From Thelephora terrestris (taxonomy: Eukaryota; Basidiomycota; Agaricomycetes; Thelephorales; Thelephoraceae), in the NCBI GenBank assembly GCA_015956445.1, contig WIUZ02000001.1:1860001-1924000 (forward strand): DNA of 64,000 nucleotides, given 5' to 3'. The position numbers and the translations under genes are program-made. Shown piece by piece: positions 25,201 to 36,387 of the stretch. The notes under the pieces are model-generated. The model saw nothing but the letters and a program-made list of their open reading frames with translations. It ran no database searches and was not told the origin of the DNA. Numbering within the stretch: the first letter of the stretch is position 1; each line of letters starts with the position of its first letter.

Positions 25201-27107
25201 CAGCTTAGGCGGCGTTTCTTGCGGGGTCTTGGTGGCAACTTGTAGAATGGTGAGAAGGTGGGAAAATAGGGAGAGGGATATGACGTACGATTGAAGTAAA
25301 ATGTCTGAAGAGTGACGTGTGAACCGACTTAGAACTCGGAAAAAGAGTATGCGCTAACCTTTCCATTTTCCCGCTTCAATTTCCAGAACTGTATAGGGTG
25401 GTCGGTCTCAGACTTGGGAGGAACCGGGTTTTCGCGATCAATACACCAAAGTAAAGCTTGTTTCTGTAAGAACCTCAGCGTACCGAAAATTCTCACGGAG
25501 AGATCAAATACATGCCTGGTGCTTTAGCAAATCCACAGTAAGGTTTCCAGCATCAATGCCCGGGGGGTTGGGGTGTTCAGGCAGCGTAAGCACATCATCC
25601 GTAGACAAGAGCTGGTCCAACAAGTTAGACCGTCGACCCTCGTCGTTGACCTTCTCCAAGGTGTCCAGGATCTGCCGCAGCTCTGTGGCCTTCCTCATAT
25701 CCTCTGCGAGCTTCTTCTGAGCAGCCTCTTGCGCGGGAGTTAGAACAGGGGCGTGTTGTATGTACGAAACCGAGGTGTACGAAGCTGAGTAAGGGTCGCG
25801 GTAAGAGGCGTACGCAGGTGCGGCCCGGGCGTGCGTCTGTGTCCCTGGCGCATTGCTACGTTGCGACGACGAGGACCCGAATCCCCGTTGCCCCGGGGTA
25901 GCCCAGATAAGGAGGGGTTCCAAAGTCTGTCTTTGGTCCGCTCTACCGTAGATTTTGACGTTCCTGCAGACCTCGCTCAGAAAGCCTTGACAAGGACATG
26001 CCCGGGGACTCACATCATAAGACTGTATTTGAAACCGCTGACTGCGGGTGGTCAAAACCGTGCTTTCTGGGTTGTTACACAGAAAACTTACTATTTCCCT
26101 CAAGCATTTCACCGTCTACGGACACTTTACTTTGATCAAGCAGAGGGGCGAGCTTCGCGGCGACATTTCTCGGGATGTGACCAACTTGGATGTTGTTGAT
26201 GTTCAATACTCGGATCGCATTCCTGAGTCGTGGGTCAAGTCAGCGCATATATGCGCTATGAATTTTCTTTACCTATCGTATTGATTATTCGGTTCCCGAA
26301 CGAGCTTCACCTGTTCTCCATAGCCCGCGAGACCTCCAACGGTGTCAGCATCAGGCGTCAACCAAGTACGTGAAGCATATTACCTTTGTAATACTGGACC
26401 CCGACAACGTTGGTGCTAAGAGTGGTGTACAGCTGCTCAGGGGGCTCATCCTCTTCCGGGTTGTCGACCTCTGCCTCCTCCGCGACCTCGATCATCTGAG
26501 AGGCGGTCGGCGGATAAATCGCGTTTGGCACCCTCGGGGTCGATGCACCTACGACTGCACTGGAAGTTGTCGCTGAACTTGAGGCAAAGGACGGCTCAAT
26601 GAATGATATCTTTCTTTTCTTTTTCTCCGTAGTCTGAGAAGAGCCCGATGCAGACGCCGTTGGGTGGGCAACCGCTGCATGGACGGTCTTGTCCTTAATA
26701 GCTTGTCGGACTTTGGCTTTGTCCTCGGCACTACCGAAGAGAATCAGCGGCCGCGATGGGCTCTGGCCTCTATGATCTCACCTCAGCATATGCCAGCCCA
26801 CGGCAGATTCTGGGCCTGCTTTGCCAATTGCACGAAGAATCTGAGGCGTAACGCACTCCCTAGGAAACCTCATTAGCTGGAAATGATAGAGTTACTATCG
26901 GTGTGAGATACCAATGCCTCCACTTTACGAACTCTCTCCGGGCCCTCTCGTATTTTCCTCCGTACCTCAAGACCCCTTTTGGAATAGGAGATCCATTGCA
27001 CGGGCCCTGACACTTTGCCCGCGATGACACGCTATACTGTGGAAGGATTAGCAATAATTCACCCCTGCTCTGCAGCTCTATTTTACCTCTAAATGATGAA
27101 CGACCAT
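22262..27107 (-). CDS. HLTF/Rad5-like SNF2 ATPase and RING protein with N-terminal PARP-type zinc finger
   Basis: A 28-exon model on the minus strand gives 1156 residues with every phase consistent. First exons are 27087-27107, 26912-27036, 26782-26859 and 26384-26730; the last are 22637-22689, 22521-22579, 22362-22464 and 22262-22311. Order: PARP-type finger (C16, C20, H48, C51); HIRAN domain (about 176-265), which in HLTF binds 3' DNA ends; SNF2 motor with GLGKT (477-481) and DEGH (594-597); RING (805-842) inside the motor; helicase-C lobe with KAGALGLNLTVANNVFLMDP and QAIDRCNR. HLTF/Rad5 proteins remodel stalled forks and polyubiquitinate PCNA in template switching. The RING has Asp842 where the last Cys belongs. 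One GC-AG intron (25464-25515) and a 9-base exon (22740-22748) are needed. Strong call for the core, good for the finger. Confidence 0.9.
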
Positions 27108-27348
27108 CCCTCTGCTAAACGGGGTTAATCGAGCAGATCGGAGTGAAGCTTAGAATCGCGTGACGCAAGCTCACGTGGTTCGCGCCTCCTTAATGTCACT
27201 GTCACGCTCAGCATGGACGTGACCGCGGCCAGATGGCCAGATCGGCAACTCCCAAGCCACCCACCCGTTTACCCCCAGTTGGTGCTCCGGACGAAGGATG
27301 GAGACTCAAAGTTCTTCGGCGGGACCGTCCACAACTCAAGGGGTGGAT
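27108..27348. promoter_or_regulatory. Divergent promoter of the HLTF-like gene and NSE4
   Basis: 241 bases separate the two start codons. The segment includes the E-box-like TCACGTGG near 27171-27178 and the GC-rich ATCGCGTGACGC just before it, which partly resembles fungal cell-cycle (MluI-type) elements. Regulation by them is inference. Confidence 0.6.
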
Positions 27349-28600
27349 ATGTCCTACGATCCCGAACAAGACCCTGAACAACGGAGACGTGTTCGGCGTG
27401 ATTACCGCGACTTGGCGAAGGAAACAGAAAGTCAGTGATCATCACGAATGAGAAGCAAGCTTATGCTCATTGACGTCCAGATGTTAACCCTGCCGAATAC
27501 TCCGCGGTGGATATGTCTCGACGACTGCTTCGGGCTAATGACCTGTTCGGCCAAGGTACAAAAGACCAGACCACGACCGGCCTAACAGCATCACTGACCA
27601 CGCACTTGTAAATTAGTGAAAGGAACCCAGGAAGCCACCCTCGATTCTGCCTTCCTGGTCATGGCGTCGAATATGAGCGCTCTGAAAGCCCGCTCAATGA
27701 AAACAACCGCTGGGGCGTTTGACGTGGAAGATTTCATTGAGAAGCTTATTTCCTTTATGGGCGGTAATAAAGCGACCGGAGAACCAACCGAAGAGGGCGT
27801 GGAGGCGGACGATACCGTCCCTCTGAAATGGGATAAGATTGGACGCAAAGCCCTTGCCAAGAGTCGGCGAGTCCCAGTCATGGATTTCATGTAAGTAGGC
27901 TTTTCATGGAGTCGATTATCCTCGGTTGACTCTGATCCAGGCTCGGACCGCTCTCCGTAGAACAGAAAAAGCGGGCCCAATCCAAGCGTACTAGATTAGA
28001 GAAGCGCACCGAAGATTTAAGACAACCACAGGAGATCACCGAAGAGGACATACAACGTTCTGAAAACGAGACTACGAAGAACGTGGCAAATGTACGCCAG
28101 CGATTCCTATGTGTGCAGGGCTTGGTCCTCACCACCCTTAACTTCCATCAGATTCAACGCATTCTCGATGCTCATGGGCCAGCGAACTTATTCAAGTTTA
28201 TCATCAACCCTGATGACTTTGCCCAATCGGTGGAGAATTTATTCTATCTGTCCTTCCTGATCAGGGATGGGTGTTGTAGTCTGGACGTAGAATCTGGAGA
28301 ACCGATTATTTGTACGTGTTTTATGCACATCATCGAGGAATACTCTACAACTTTGAGCAGCCGGCGTGGAGAAGCCTACGCAGAAGGAGTACGATGATGG
28401 CCTCACCAGAAGACAGTTTGTCTTTGAGTTTGATCGAGAAACGTGGCAGGTGGGTCACATTCTTCCTTGCTTTTCAGTATTTAACAAAGACCTTCTAGCG
28501 CGCCAAAGATCTCTATGGCATCACCGAATGCATTGTCCCTGCGCGTCACAAGGACTCTGGTGTCACAAAAATCACTGGAAAGAAAGGATGGTACGGATAG
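27349..28600 (+). CDS. NSE4: SMC5-SMC6 complex subunit Nse4
   Basis: Exons are 27349-27430, 27481-27555, 27617-27890, 27941-28311, 28361-28449 and 28499-28600, giving 330 residues, the usual kleisin Nse4 size. The N-terminal block SRRLLRANDLFGQVKGTQEA and the following LDSAFLVMAS match the helix that contacts the Smc6 neck. The C-terminal winged-helix part has FKFIINPDDFAQSVENLFYL followed by FLIRDG, then a QFVFEFDRETW strand, which fits the Smc5 head-binding domain. The longer upstream frame starting at 27233 is in a different phase and not part of the gene. Nse4 bridges the Smc5/6 heads in recombination repair. It is divergent from the HLTF-like gene. Confidence 0.9.
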
Positions 28601-28900
28601 ACACGCTTCGATGTTGACATGTTACCTGGAGGTTTGCGCGGCTGCGCTGTTCAGCTGTATCCGTGACTGGACCTTGATTCATCATTTCCATCGAGTAATG
28701 TCCAGATATAATTCGACACAAAAGGCCCAAGGAGACAGGCGACAACGCTGACGAAACGGTATGCGGAAAGAATTATGGTGTGGTGTACAAGTAATGGTTA
28801 CATGATACATGAAAACAATGCAAAAAGCGGTGATAATACCCAGAAAAGGAGAGCGAGGACGACCAGCACGAGGGGGGGTGGAAGGGAGCGTGAGTATATA

Positions 28901-30848
28901 CTAACATCGTCCACGTTTTTCTAGAAGACGGTTACCTCCGCTCCCGATTGACTCCTCCCACGGGCGCTTCAGCGGCATGTTGGATGAAAAACTCGGTGAC
29001 TTTCCCACTGTAGATTGAATGCTACCCCGAGACGATGTCCGCGTGGATGTTGATTTAAGATGCGAAAGGTGTTTCTGTGCGACGTACGATCAGCAACGAG
29101 AAAAGATAACGAAGATGAAATTATAACACACGTCTAGAATCTCTATGACTTCTGCCTTTGCAAAAGGCTTCCCAAGGACATCAGTCATGCCAGCAGTGAA
29201 GTAAGTCATCACCTGACTGGGCTTAACATTCGAGGAAATGGCGACGATGGGGGTGACACGGTTGAACTGGCGGACCATAGATGTAGCTGAACAGCCATCG
29301 AGTTTGGGGATGGTCGTGTCCTGTTAGCAGCAGTCAGCACGCGGGTGGGTCAGAGAAGGAGTGAAGTCCCGTACCATTAAGACCAAGTCGAATTCCTCTA
29401 TGTTCATCCTATTGACGGCAGAGGCGCCGTCAAACGCAAAGTCGACAGAGCAGCCGTAATCTTGAATATACTTCGAGCACAGATTCCGGCTGAGTTGATC
29501 ATCCTCGACGACGAAAACGCGAGGAGTAGTAGACCACGCCGGAGTGGTTTCTGGTTTCTGAACAGTTACGTCTCCTGACATTGCGTAAATCGATGGTTCT
29601 TGGGAGCTTTTTGCTGAAATAGCGGGGGGCATACCGGATGTCATAAGTCTCGCGAGGACCGAATCAGGTCTGGACGGTGGGTCTATCGTTCGAAGGTTGA
29701 AAGGGGACACGTCCTTAGAGGTTTCGATGTTTAGGGGACCACCAGAGACATCAGTCATGTAACCATCCACGTCCACTGGGAGCGTAGTCGCATCCTGGCC
29801 GGCGAAAAAGGGGTTGACGGTGTTAGGGTTTTCGAAGAACGGTGAAATCGAAGTGGTGTTCTGGTTGGAGACGTGTTGGGTCATACAGCTGGAGTTCACC
29901 GTCTGGTCAACCTGCAGGAAATGCTGGATGAGGTTTTGCACGAGCATGTCGTGCTGGCCAAGGTCGCGCTGGAAGTTGACCATTTCGTTCAAGACTTCCT
30001 TATAGTTAGTCTCCATCGCACGGAGGCGCTCTGCCACATCATCGTGGGCACGGGTGAGGTGGTCGACTTGCGCCTGGAGGCTCTCGATGGTACGGATATA
30101 CTCGACCGGCGGGCCCTGGGAAACGGAGGATACGTATTGGGGAGCGGGGGGTTTCCGTGAGATAGCAACCTTGCGCTTGATGTTCTCCAATGAATGGGGA
30201 CGGTCCGCTCGGAATTCAGGGTGTCGGAAGGTCCAACTCTGGCAATGAAGGGTTAGCATTCCGGCGAGTCGAGAGTGAGTGAAGGAGCCAGTTGCACCTG
30301 CTCGCCGAACGGACTGTCATCCGAGGCTTTGACTTTGTGAAAGTCATACTTGTTCAGCTGTCTGACGAAACTGGCGAAGTTGGAGTGCTTGAATATCCGA
30401 GGAAGGATAGATTTCGTGAATTCGTTCATATCCTTGACGACGAAGCAGTCGCCCTTGGGACCCCAGGATACAACGTTCACAATTTCGGTCTCCTCAAGCA
30501 TCCTATGCCTTGTCAAACGATGAAGACCTCGGACTGAAATACCAACGCCTACCTGTAAAGCTTTTTGACGAAATCGCTGGTTGTACCTGGTTCGCAAGAG
30601 TCCTGTTTGCCCTGTTGGCTTTCGGACTCGCTGTGAAGTTCATCCTCAACAGATGACACGGGGTTATGAGCGGAAGAAGAGGAACTTCGGGTGGGATAGC
30701 GACCAGAAGAGGAGTCGAGGGTGGCTATGGTGGGATGGGATTCGGTAGGGTAGAGGGACTTTGTCAAGAGGGGAGGAGCTGATGCCAGCTGAATGGTCTG
30801 GGACCGCCGAGTTTTGCGGTCGGAGTGGTTCATCGAGGACTGGGGCAT
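28901..30848 (-). CDS. SKN7: Skn7-type response regulator with HSF DNA-binding domain
   Basis: Minus-strand exons are 30553-30848, 30298-30502, 29375-30238, 29132-29320 and 28901-29074, giving 575 residues. An HSF-type DNA-binding domain (about 88-190; FVKKLYRMLEE, SNFASFVRQLNKYDFHKVK) is followed by a coiled coil (SLQAQVDHLTRAHDDVAERL) and a receiver domain (about 420-530) with the acidic pair in FVVEDDQ, phospho-acceptor D456 in DTTIPKLDG, the Ser pair in VAISSN and the Lys in GKPF. This is the fungal Skn7/Prr1 layout, the output of the Ypd1 phosphorelay for osmotic and oxidative stress. The phospho-Asp is the first codon of exon 4. The last exon, a basic tail, is the least certain part. 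Confidence 0.9.
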
Positions 30849-32405
30849 GGAGTGTGGGTGTGGGGAGACGTCTAGATTCTGAAAGGATGCTGGCCTACCG
30901 ACATACCATTTCTTTTGAGCGTCGGGATTCAGGAACTTTTAATCCGGGCAGTTGAGGGGCAATGATTAGCTGATCGGACCACCAGGCCCACGATCAATCG
31001 CAGTGCTCTAGGCCGACATCGAGGCCCACTCGAGGTCTGCCCTGGCCTCCATCTCTACAAATTCCTACAGATTCAGTAAACCTCGACTTTCGGTCTGGGC
31101 GTCGAGCCCGCGACCTAGGAGCTCGTAGACATGATAAGAGGCACGAAGAGTGCCCTCGAGGTCTCTCTAGGTCCTGCTTGTTGTCCGTCGAACTTCGTTA
31201 ATCATTCCTCCTGTCCGGCGAAACTTCTCCGGCCTCATATCATCGTCGGATCGAAATTCTTTCGGATCGCGGGAGATGTCCACGTATCATCCGCTCCACC
31301 CCGACCACTTGAGGTCACGCATCCTCGAGCGCTTGCCCAATACATCGCATCCACCTCAATCGTGAGTCTTGACCTCTGTTATCCATCTTACCCCCTACGT
31401 TCGTGTTTTGTCTAATTGCCTATCACCTTGCGTGCTTTTGGTAGCCGTTTTTCTCACCGTAGTCCTAACTAGACCCTCCACCTCTACCAGATGTTCACTA
31501 CCATGGCGGAAGCTAGGAAATATTGCGGCACTCCAGATCCGTACAACCGTTTCTTTTACCTCGCACATACCTTGAAAGGACGAGGGGAAGTCTCAACGGG
31601 CTCAGGGGCTGTTCGTACTCTGACTTGAAACAATGCATTCCCCACGAACTTGGGGAATTGCGCCACCGGAAGGGAGGTGTTACCTTTCGACGATTGGGCC
31701 GCTTGGGTTACATCTGTTGCGTTCTGGCAGCACATCTACACCAAGTATACTCAAGTGCTTAGATGCGCTGGTAGCGAATTTGTCCTCCGCGCTTCACAGG
31801 ACTTGAGGGGAATATCGGGAATTCGTAAGCGAAAGTGTGGGGAAGATGGTAGATGTTCATCGTCATCTTATTAATCTCGTTCATACAGCTCATCCCGCTC
31901 AGAACTCAAAACAACCCTATTTTTGACCAATAAAAGCGTATGGGGACAATTCTCGACGCCTTTGGTTGCTGCTATTGTGAATTCCACCACGCCTTCAAAG
32001 AATTGGGATTAGAGGAGAAAAATCATGAGGCGCTCCGGTCTTTCAAAGCTCGTGAACAGTCCAGCGCTAGCGAGAACAAAAAACCCAAGGACTCAAGAGG
32101 CCGTGGTCGCTGCGTTTATTTCTGTTTCCTCAATCTTCTTTCAACATACGGAGATGTGGAGCCCGATGTACTTTTACCTGTGTATGATACGCTGTAGATT
32201 GTCGCTTTACCCAGAAGTTTCCAGGAGTCCCACTCCCGGCTGAAGCAGATTCTCGCCCACGTGATCAACGCGGTCACCTAAGCGCCCATCTGGGACCCCA
32301 GACCCCGTTCACGGCCTTTCCTACTCATCATTAGCTCATCGATCCCACCGCCAGTAGTTTTCTTGGCTTACGCTTGCCGGAAAACCCGTAATTTAGGTGT
32401 AGCGC
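30849..32405. other. Intergenic region with an unresolved possible small gene
   Basis: About 1.55 kb between SKN7 and TOP3. A possible exon chain at about 31491-31930 is described separately. The segment just before TOP3 (32240-32405) is GC-rich and probably its promoter. Confidence 0.4.
31491..31928 (+). CDS. Possible small multi-exon gene, unidentified
   Basis: Two open stretches on the plus strand look coding by composition: one from the ATG at 31491 (MFTTMAEARKYCGTPDPYNR) and one about 31671-31845 with PFDDWAAWVTSVAFWQHIYT. A GT-AG intron (donor near 31848, acceptor at the ATACAG near 31887) would end the frame at a TGA near 31926. I could not find donor and acceptor sites that join the first two exons in phase, so this may be a pseudogene, a frameshifted gene or chance. 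I recognise no family. Confidence 0.25.
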
Positions 32406-35400
32406 ATGCGTGTCTTGTGTGTGGCCGAGAAACCGTCTATTTCCAAATCAATTGCACAGATTCTTTCTGGCGGCCAATACACGACGGTGAGTCAAGGATT
32501 CGTCGACCGCATATCGTGTAGGCTCAGGCTTTGCAAGCGCAACACATCCTCCAAGTTCATCAAGGACTATGATTTCGATTATCCTCAGACTCGGTCCCAG
32601 TATACTGTCACCGCGGTCGCGGGTCATCTTATGAATCAAGACTTCGGTTCTATGTTCAAGTCCTGGAACGGTTGTGATCCATTCAGCCTTTTTGATGCAC
32701 CTATCGAGGTTACCGTCGCGGCAGACAAGAAAGACATAGAGAAGAACCTGCAGCAGGAGGCTAGACGCGCACAGACTCTGGTGATTTGGACAGATTGCGA
32801 CCGAGAGGGGGAACACATCGGTTACGAAATTGTGACCATCTGCAAACGGGCGAATCCACGACTGGTGGTAAAACGGGCTCGGTTTAGCGCAATCATAGCC
32901 CAGTGAGTTTACTTTCGCCCCGTGCAGGACAGGAATTGAGTGGCATGGCAGGCAGATCCACAACGCAGCTCAGAACCCAGTGGAACTCGACATGAATCAA
33001 GTGCAGTCCGTTGAAGCTCGCATTGCCTTAGATCTTCGCATTGGTGCTGCGTTTACTCGTCTCCAGACCCTCGCACTACAGAACAGGTTCGGCGTCCTGA
33101 AAGAAAATGTGGTTTCCTACGGTGCGCAGGAACAATCACCGTCCCAGGTCTATCTTACTCACACAGAATCTCAGGACCCTGTCAGTTCCCCACCTTGGGT
33201 TTTGTCGTCGCTCGCTTCAACCAAGTCCAAGCCTTCCGACCGGAAACCTTCTGGTACATTTACCTGGCCATTAAGAAACGGGAAGGCAGCGGACCAGCAA
33301 AAGAAGTCGTTTTTTCCTGGAACAGGGGGCACTTGTTTGATCAGGATGTCGCACTTCTCCTGTACCAATGCGCACTCGCGCGTCAGCGCGGTGTCATAGT
33401 CACCAAGGTCACGAACAAGAACACCGAAAAATGGTAGGCGTAACATTAACTTGTGGAAGTTCACATGACTTAGCCGGCTAACCCCACAGGAAGCCCCTAC
33501 CATTGACGACTGTGGAACTCCAGAAGAGCGGATCAAGGTTACTCAAACTCGCTCCTAAGAAAATCCTCGATGTGCGTTTGCAGACATTAGGCAGAATACC
33601 ACCTGAAGCCATTCATTTATAGATATCGGAGAAACTCTACCAACAAGGGTTTCTCTCGTACCCGAGGACGGAAACCGACAAGTTTGACCCTCAGTTCAAC
33701 TTCATGTCCTTGATCGAAAAGCAGATGGCGGACCCTGCGTGGGGAGGTTTCGCTCGCGAGTAAGAATTTCCTCCTTCTGTCGCCTATGGACTAGCTGATG
33801 TCTTCAAAAGTTTGCATCAAGGTACATTCCAGCGGCCGAGAAACGGCAGAAACGATGATCACGCACACCCTCCCATTCACCCCACTGCCTATGCTGGGAA
33901 CCTGGCGGGGGATGAGAAGCGTGTATATGAGTACATCACTCGCAGGTTCCTTGCATGTTGCTCGAAGAACGCTCTCGGATACCAAACTCGGGTCGAGGTT
34001 GATTATGGGGGGGAGGAATTCCATGCAACAGGTGAGCTGACAGAATTCGTATTTTTCACTCGGCTCACGTAGAAGAAATCAGGCCTCATCGTTTTGGAGC
34101 GCAATTACCTTGATGTCTATCCGTACGACAAGTGGAACGACAACGAGTTGCCTAACTTTGTAGAGGGTGAAGAGTACGAACCCTCGGATGTCGAGTTGCG
34201 TGATGGTCAAACAACAAAGCCTAACCTCCTTACGGAAGCCGACTTGGTGAGCTTAATGGATAAAAACGGCATTGGCAGGTGTTTTCCCCCCTCATTAACT
34301 CGAAATCTCTGACAATATTCGTGCAGGAACTGACGCTACTATCGCTCAACACATCGAGACTATCATTACCCGAGAATACGTGATAGAGCGTATGGAAGGC
34401 AAGACGAAATACCTAGTCCCTTCTTCCCTAGGAATAGGTCTAATTGAAGGTTACGACAAGATCGAGTTCGAGAAGAGCCTGAGCAAACCACAACTCCGGC
34501 GAGAGGTGTGTATCGTTGTTGCTGAAGCTCTCAGTTAGCACGACTCATTTAACTCAAAGACGGAACGCAACATGGTTCAAGTTTGCGAAGGCGCGAAGTC
34601 GAAAGGGGTGATGCTAGAAGAGGCAATCGTCCAATACAAGGATATCTTCATGAGAGCGAAGAACGGCTTCAATAACGTCCTTGCCGTGAGTTTGGCGCGC
34701 GCTGGGTATGACATAGCTCATCGATATTTCCCCAGAGCGTCCAAAACCGGCTGGAGCCTCCTCCAGGCGAGAATAATAATAATCGAGGTGGTGGCGCGGG
34801 TGGCGGTCGCGGCCGAGGGGCAAGGGGGGGTAGGAGAGGCGGTGGACCAGAGGGTGGGCCTGGGGCGGGAGGAAGAGGTGGAGGGGGTGCAGACGACGAC
34901 GACGACGACAATCCAGATGGAGCCACTGGTCGTGGTGTAGGTCGTGGTCGCGGTCGTGGCCGCGGGGCGGGGAGAGGACGAGGAGGTGCACCACCACCAC
35001 CACCACCACCACCACGCCCTAGGCTCCCTACTCCTCCAGAAGATCTACTGGACGAGGAATTTTTCTTTGGTCAGCCCATCCATTTCCATCTGTCGTTTAC
35101 CGCCTAATCTCTTGGAACCCAGATGACGATCCCCCGCCGCCGCCACCACCACCACACAGACGTCCTGAACCTCCTCCAAAGCTGAAACCTGCGTCAAACT
35201 CAACGAAAGTTGCTGCTCCACCCAATCCCCCAAAAATTGCAGCCAAGCCATCATCGACAACCGCGACCACGAGGGCTGCAGCGCGGCAACAACCTCCGGC
35301 GCCGGTGCCTTCCAGCTCGGCCGTGCCCTATTGTGATTGCGGGTACCCTGCGCTACAGACGTCCCTCATCTTTGCAGGTACGGTCTGCAAGAAGTGGGGC

Positions 35401-36215
35401 TGTGGCAACCTCGGCAAATGCACATTTTACCAACATTTCAATGATGCCTCCCCACTTCCACTCATACCCCAGAAGCGACCTTCTGCAGAATACGTAAGGG
35501 CCAAGTTTACTCTTTACTGGAGATCATGTCCCACTGTTGCTCCTAGAATCCCGCTGTCAAGAACGTTGCAAACAAGCTATGTCATTGCAGCAACATCGCA
35601 AAAATTGCAGAGACAAGTACCGGAAGGAGGTTCTGGGGTTGTCCTGACGAGAAATGCACCTTCATGGAATGGGTCTCAACGAGTCTGACGGAACCCTCGA
35701 ATTATACCACTGCTATTGGAAGGACTCGCGAAGCCGACGTCTGCTTCAAGGTACATCTTATCCGGCAGATTGTTTAGAAGAATCGGGCTCACAACCGTTG
35801 CAGTGCAACCAAACCGGCCACTGGGCTTCAGGTCGACGTTTTTGTACGCGTACACCTAACCTTTTTCTCACCTTTAATTTCAGATTGTCCGAACGCTGCC
35901 GGTCCGAGTGAACCGAAGCGGACGAAGAGTTCCGGGTCAGGGGGTCAAACTGGCGCTTGTTATCGGTGTGGTCAAGAAGGTCATTGGGCCAATGGTACGT
36001 TGCGGTTTCTGCATCCCCATAAAACAGGTGCTTATTCATGGACAGCATGTCCCAACCCTGATGGAGGGATGAGCAAAACCAACTCACGGACGGCGTCGAC
36101 GTCCAAGCGAGGTGCTAAGACGACCAGGTCTACATCTGGATCATCTACGAGAGGAGGAAAGGGTACGAAAGGGAAGAAGACAGCCAGCAAATTTGCTGCT
36201 GCAGACGATTGGTAG
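32406..36215 (+). CDS. TOP3: DNA topoisomerase III (type IA)
   Basis: Exons are 32406-32486, 32538-32902, 32952-33121, 33175-33433, 33490-33571, 33623-33759, 33811-34031, 34083-34274, 34327-34505, 34560-34685, 34736-35069, 35123-35493, 35547-35750, 35804-35831, 35884-35994 and 36046-36215, giving 1009 residues. The Toprim domain opens with RVLCVAEKPS and has DCDREGE; the active-site Tyr332 lies in FLSYPRTETDKFD. The tail (from about 605) has RGG repeats, an Asp run, Pro runs, one weak and one clear GRF zinc finger (CHCSNIAKI... GRRFWGCPDEKCTFMEW) and two CCHC knuckles (CFKCNQTGHWASDC, CYRCGQEGHWANAC). With a RecQ helicase and Rmi1 the enzyme dissolves double Holliday junctions. Intron 34275-34326 needs a GC donor. 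Confidence 0.94.
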
Positions 36216-36387
36216 CATTCACCGCGTTTCCTGTGCTTCTATTCTGTAAATTTATCTGGGTACAATATTCATACGATGCGGCATCCCTGTAGCAGGGCTT
36301 ACGTTGATAATAAATAATGGGTTTCGATCGTTCGTTTTAGTTCATCTTTCCTTCGACCATCTCTGTCTGTTCCAACGTTGTCGAAAG

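Noticed and set aside
22262-27107. Reading the region as several small genes
   Set aside because: All pieces join in phase to one HLTF-like protein with motifs in the expected order.
27233-27451. Open frame MARSATPKPPTRLPPVG... upstream of NSE4
   Set aside because: It is in a different phase from the conserved NSE4 exons and overlaps exon 1.
34614-35015. Minus-strand His/Pro-rich frames in TOP3
   Set aside because: Shadows of the RGG and Pro repeats of the TOP3 tail.
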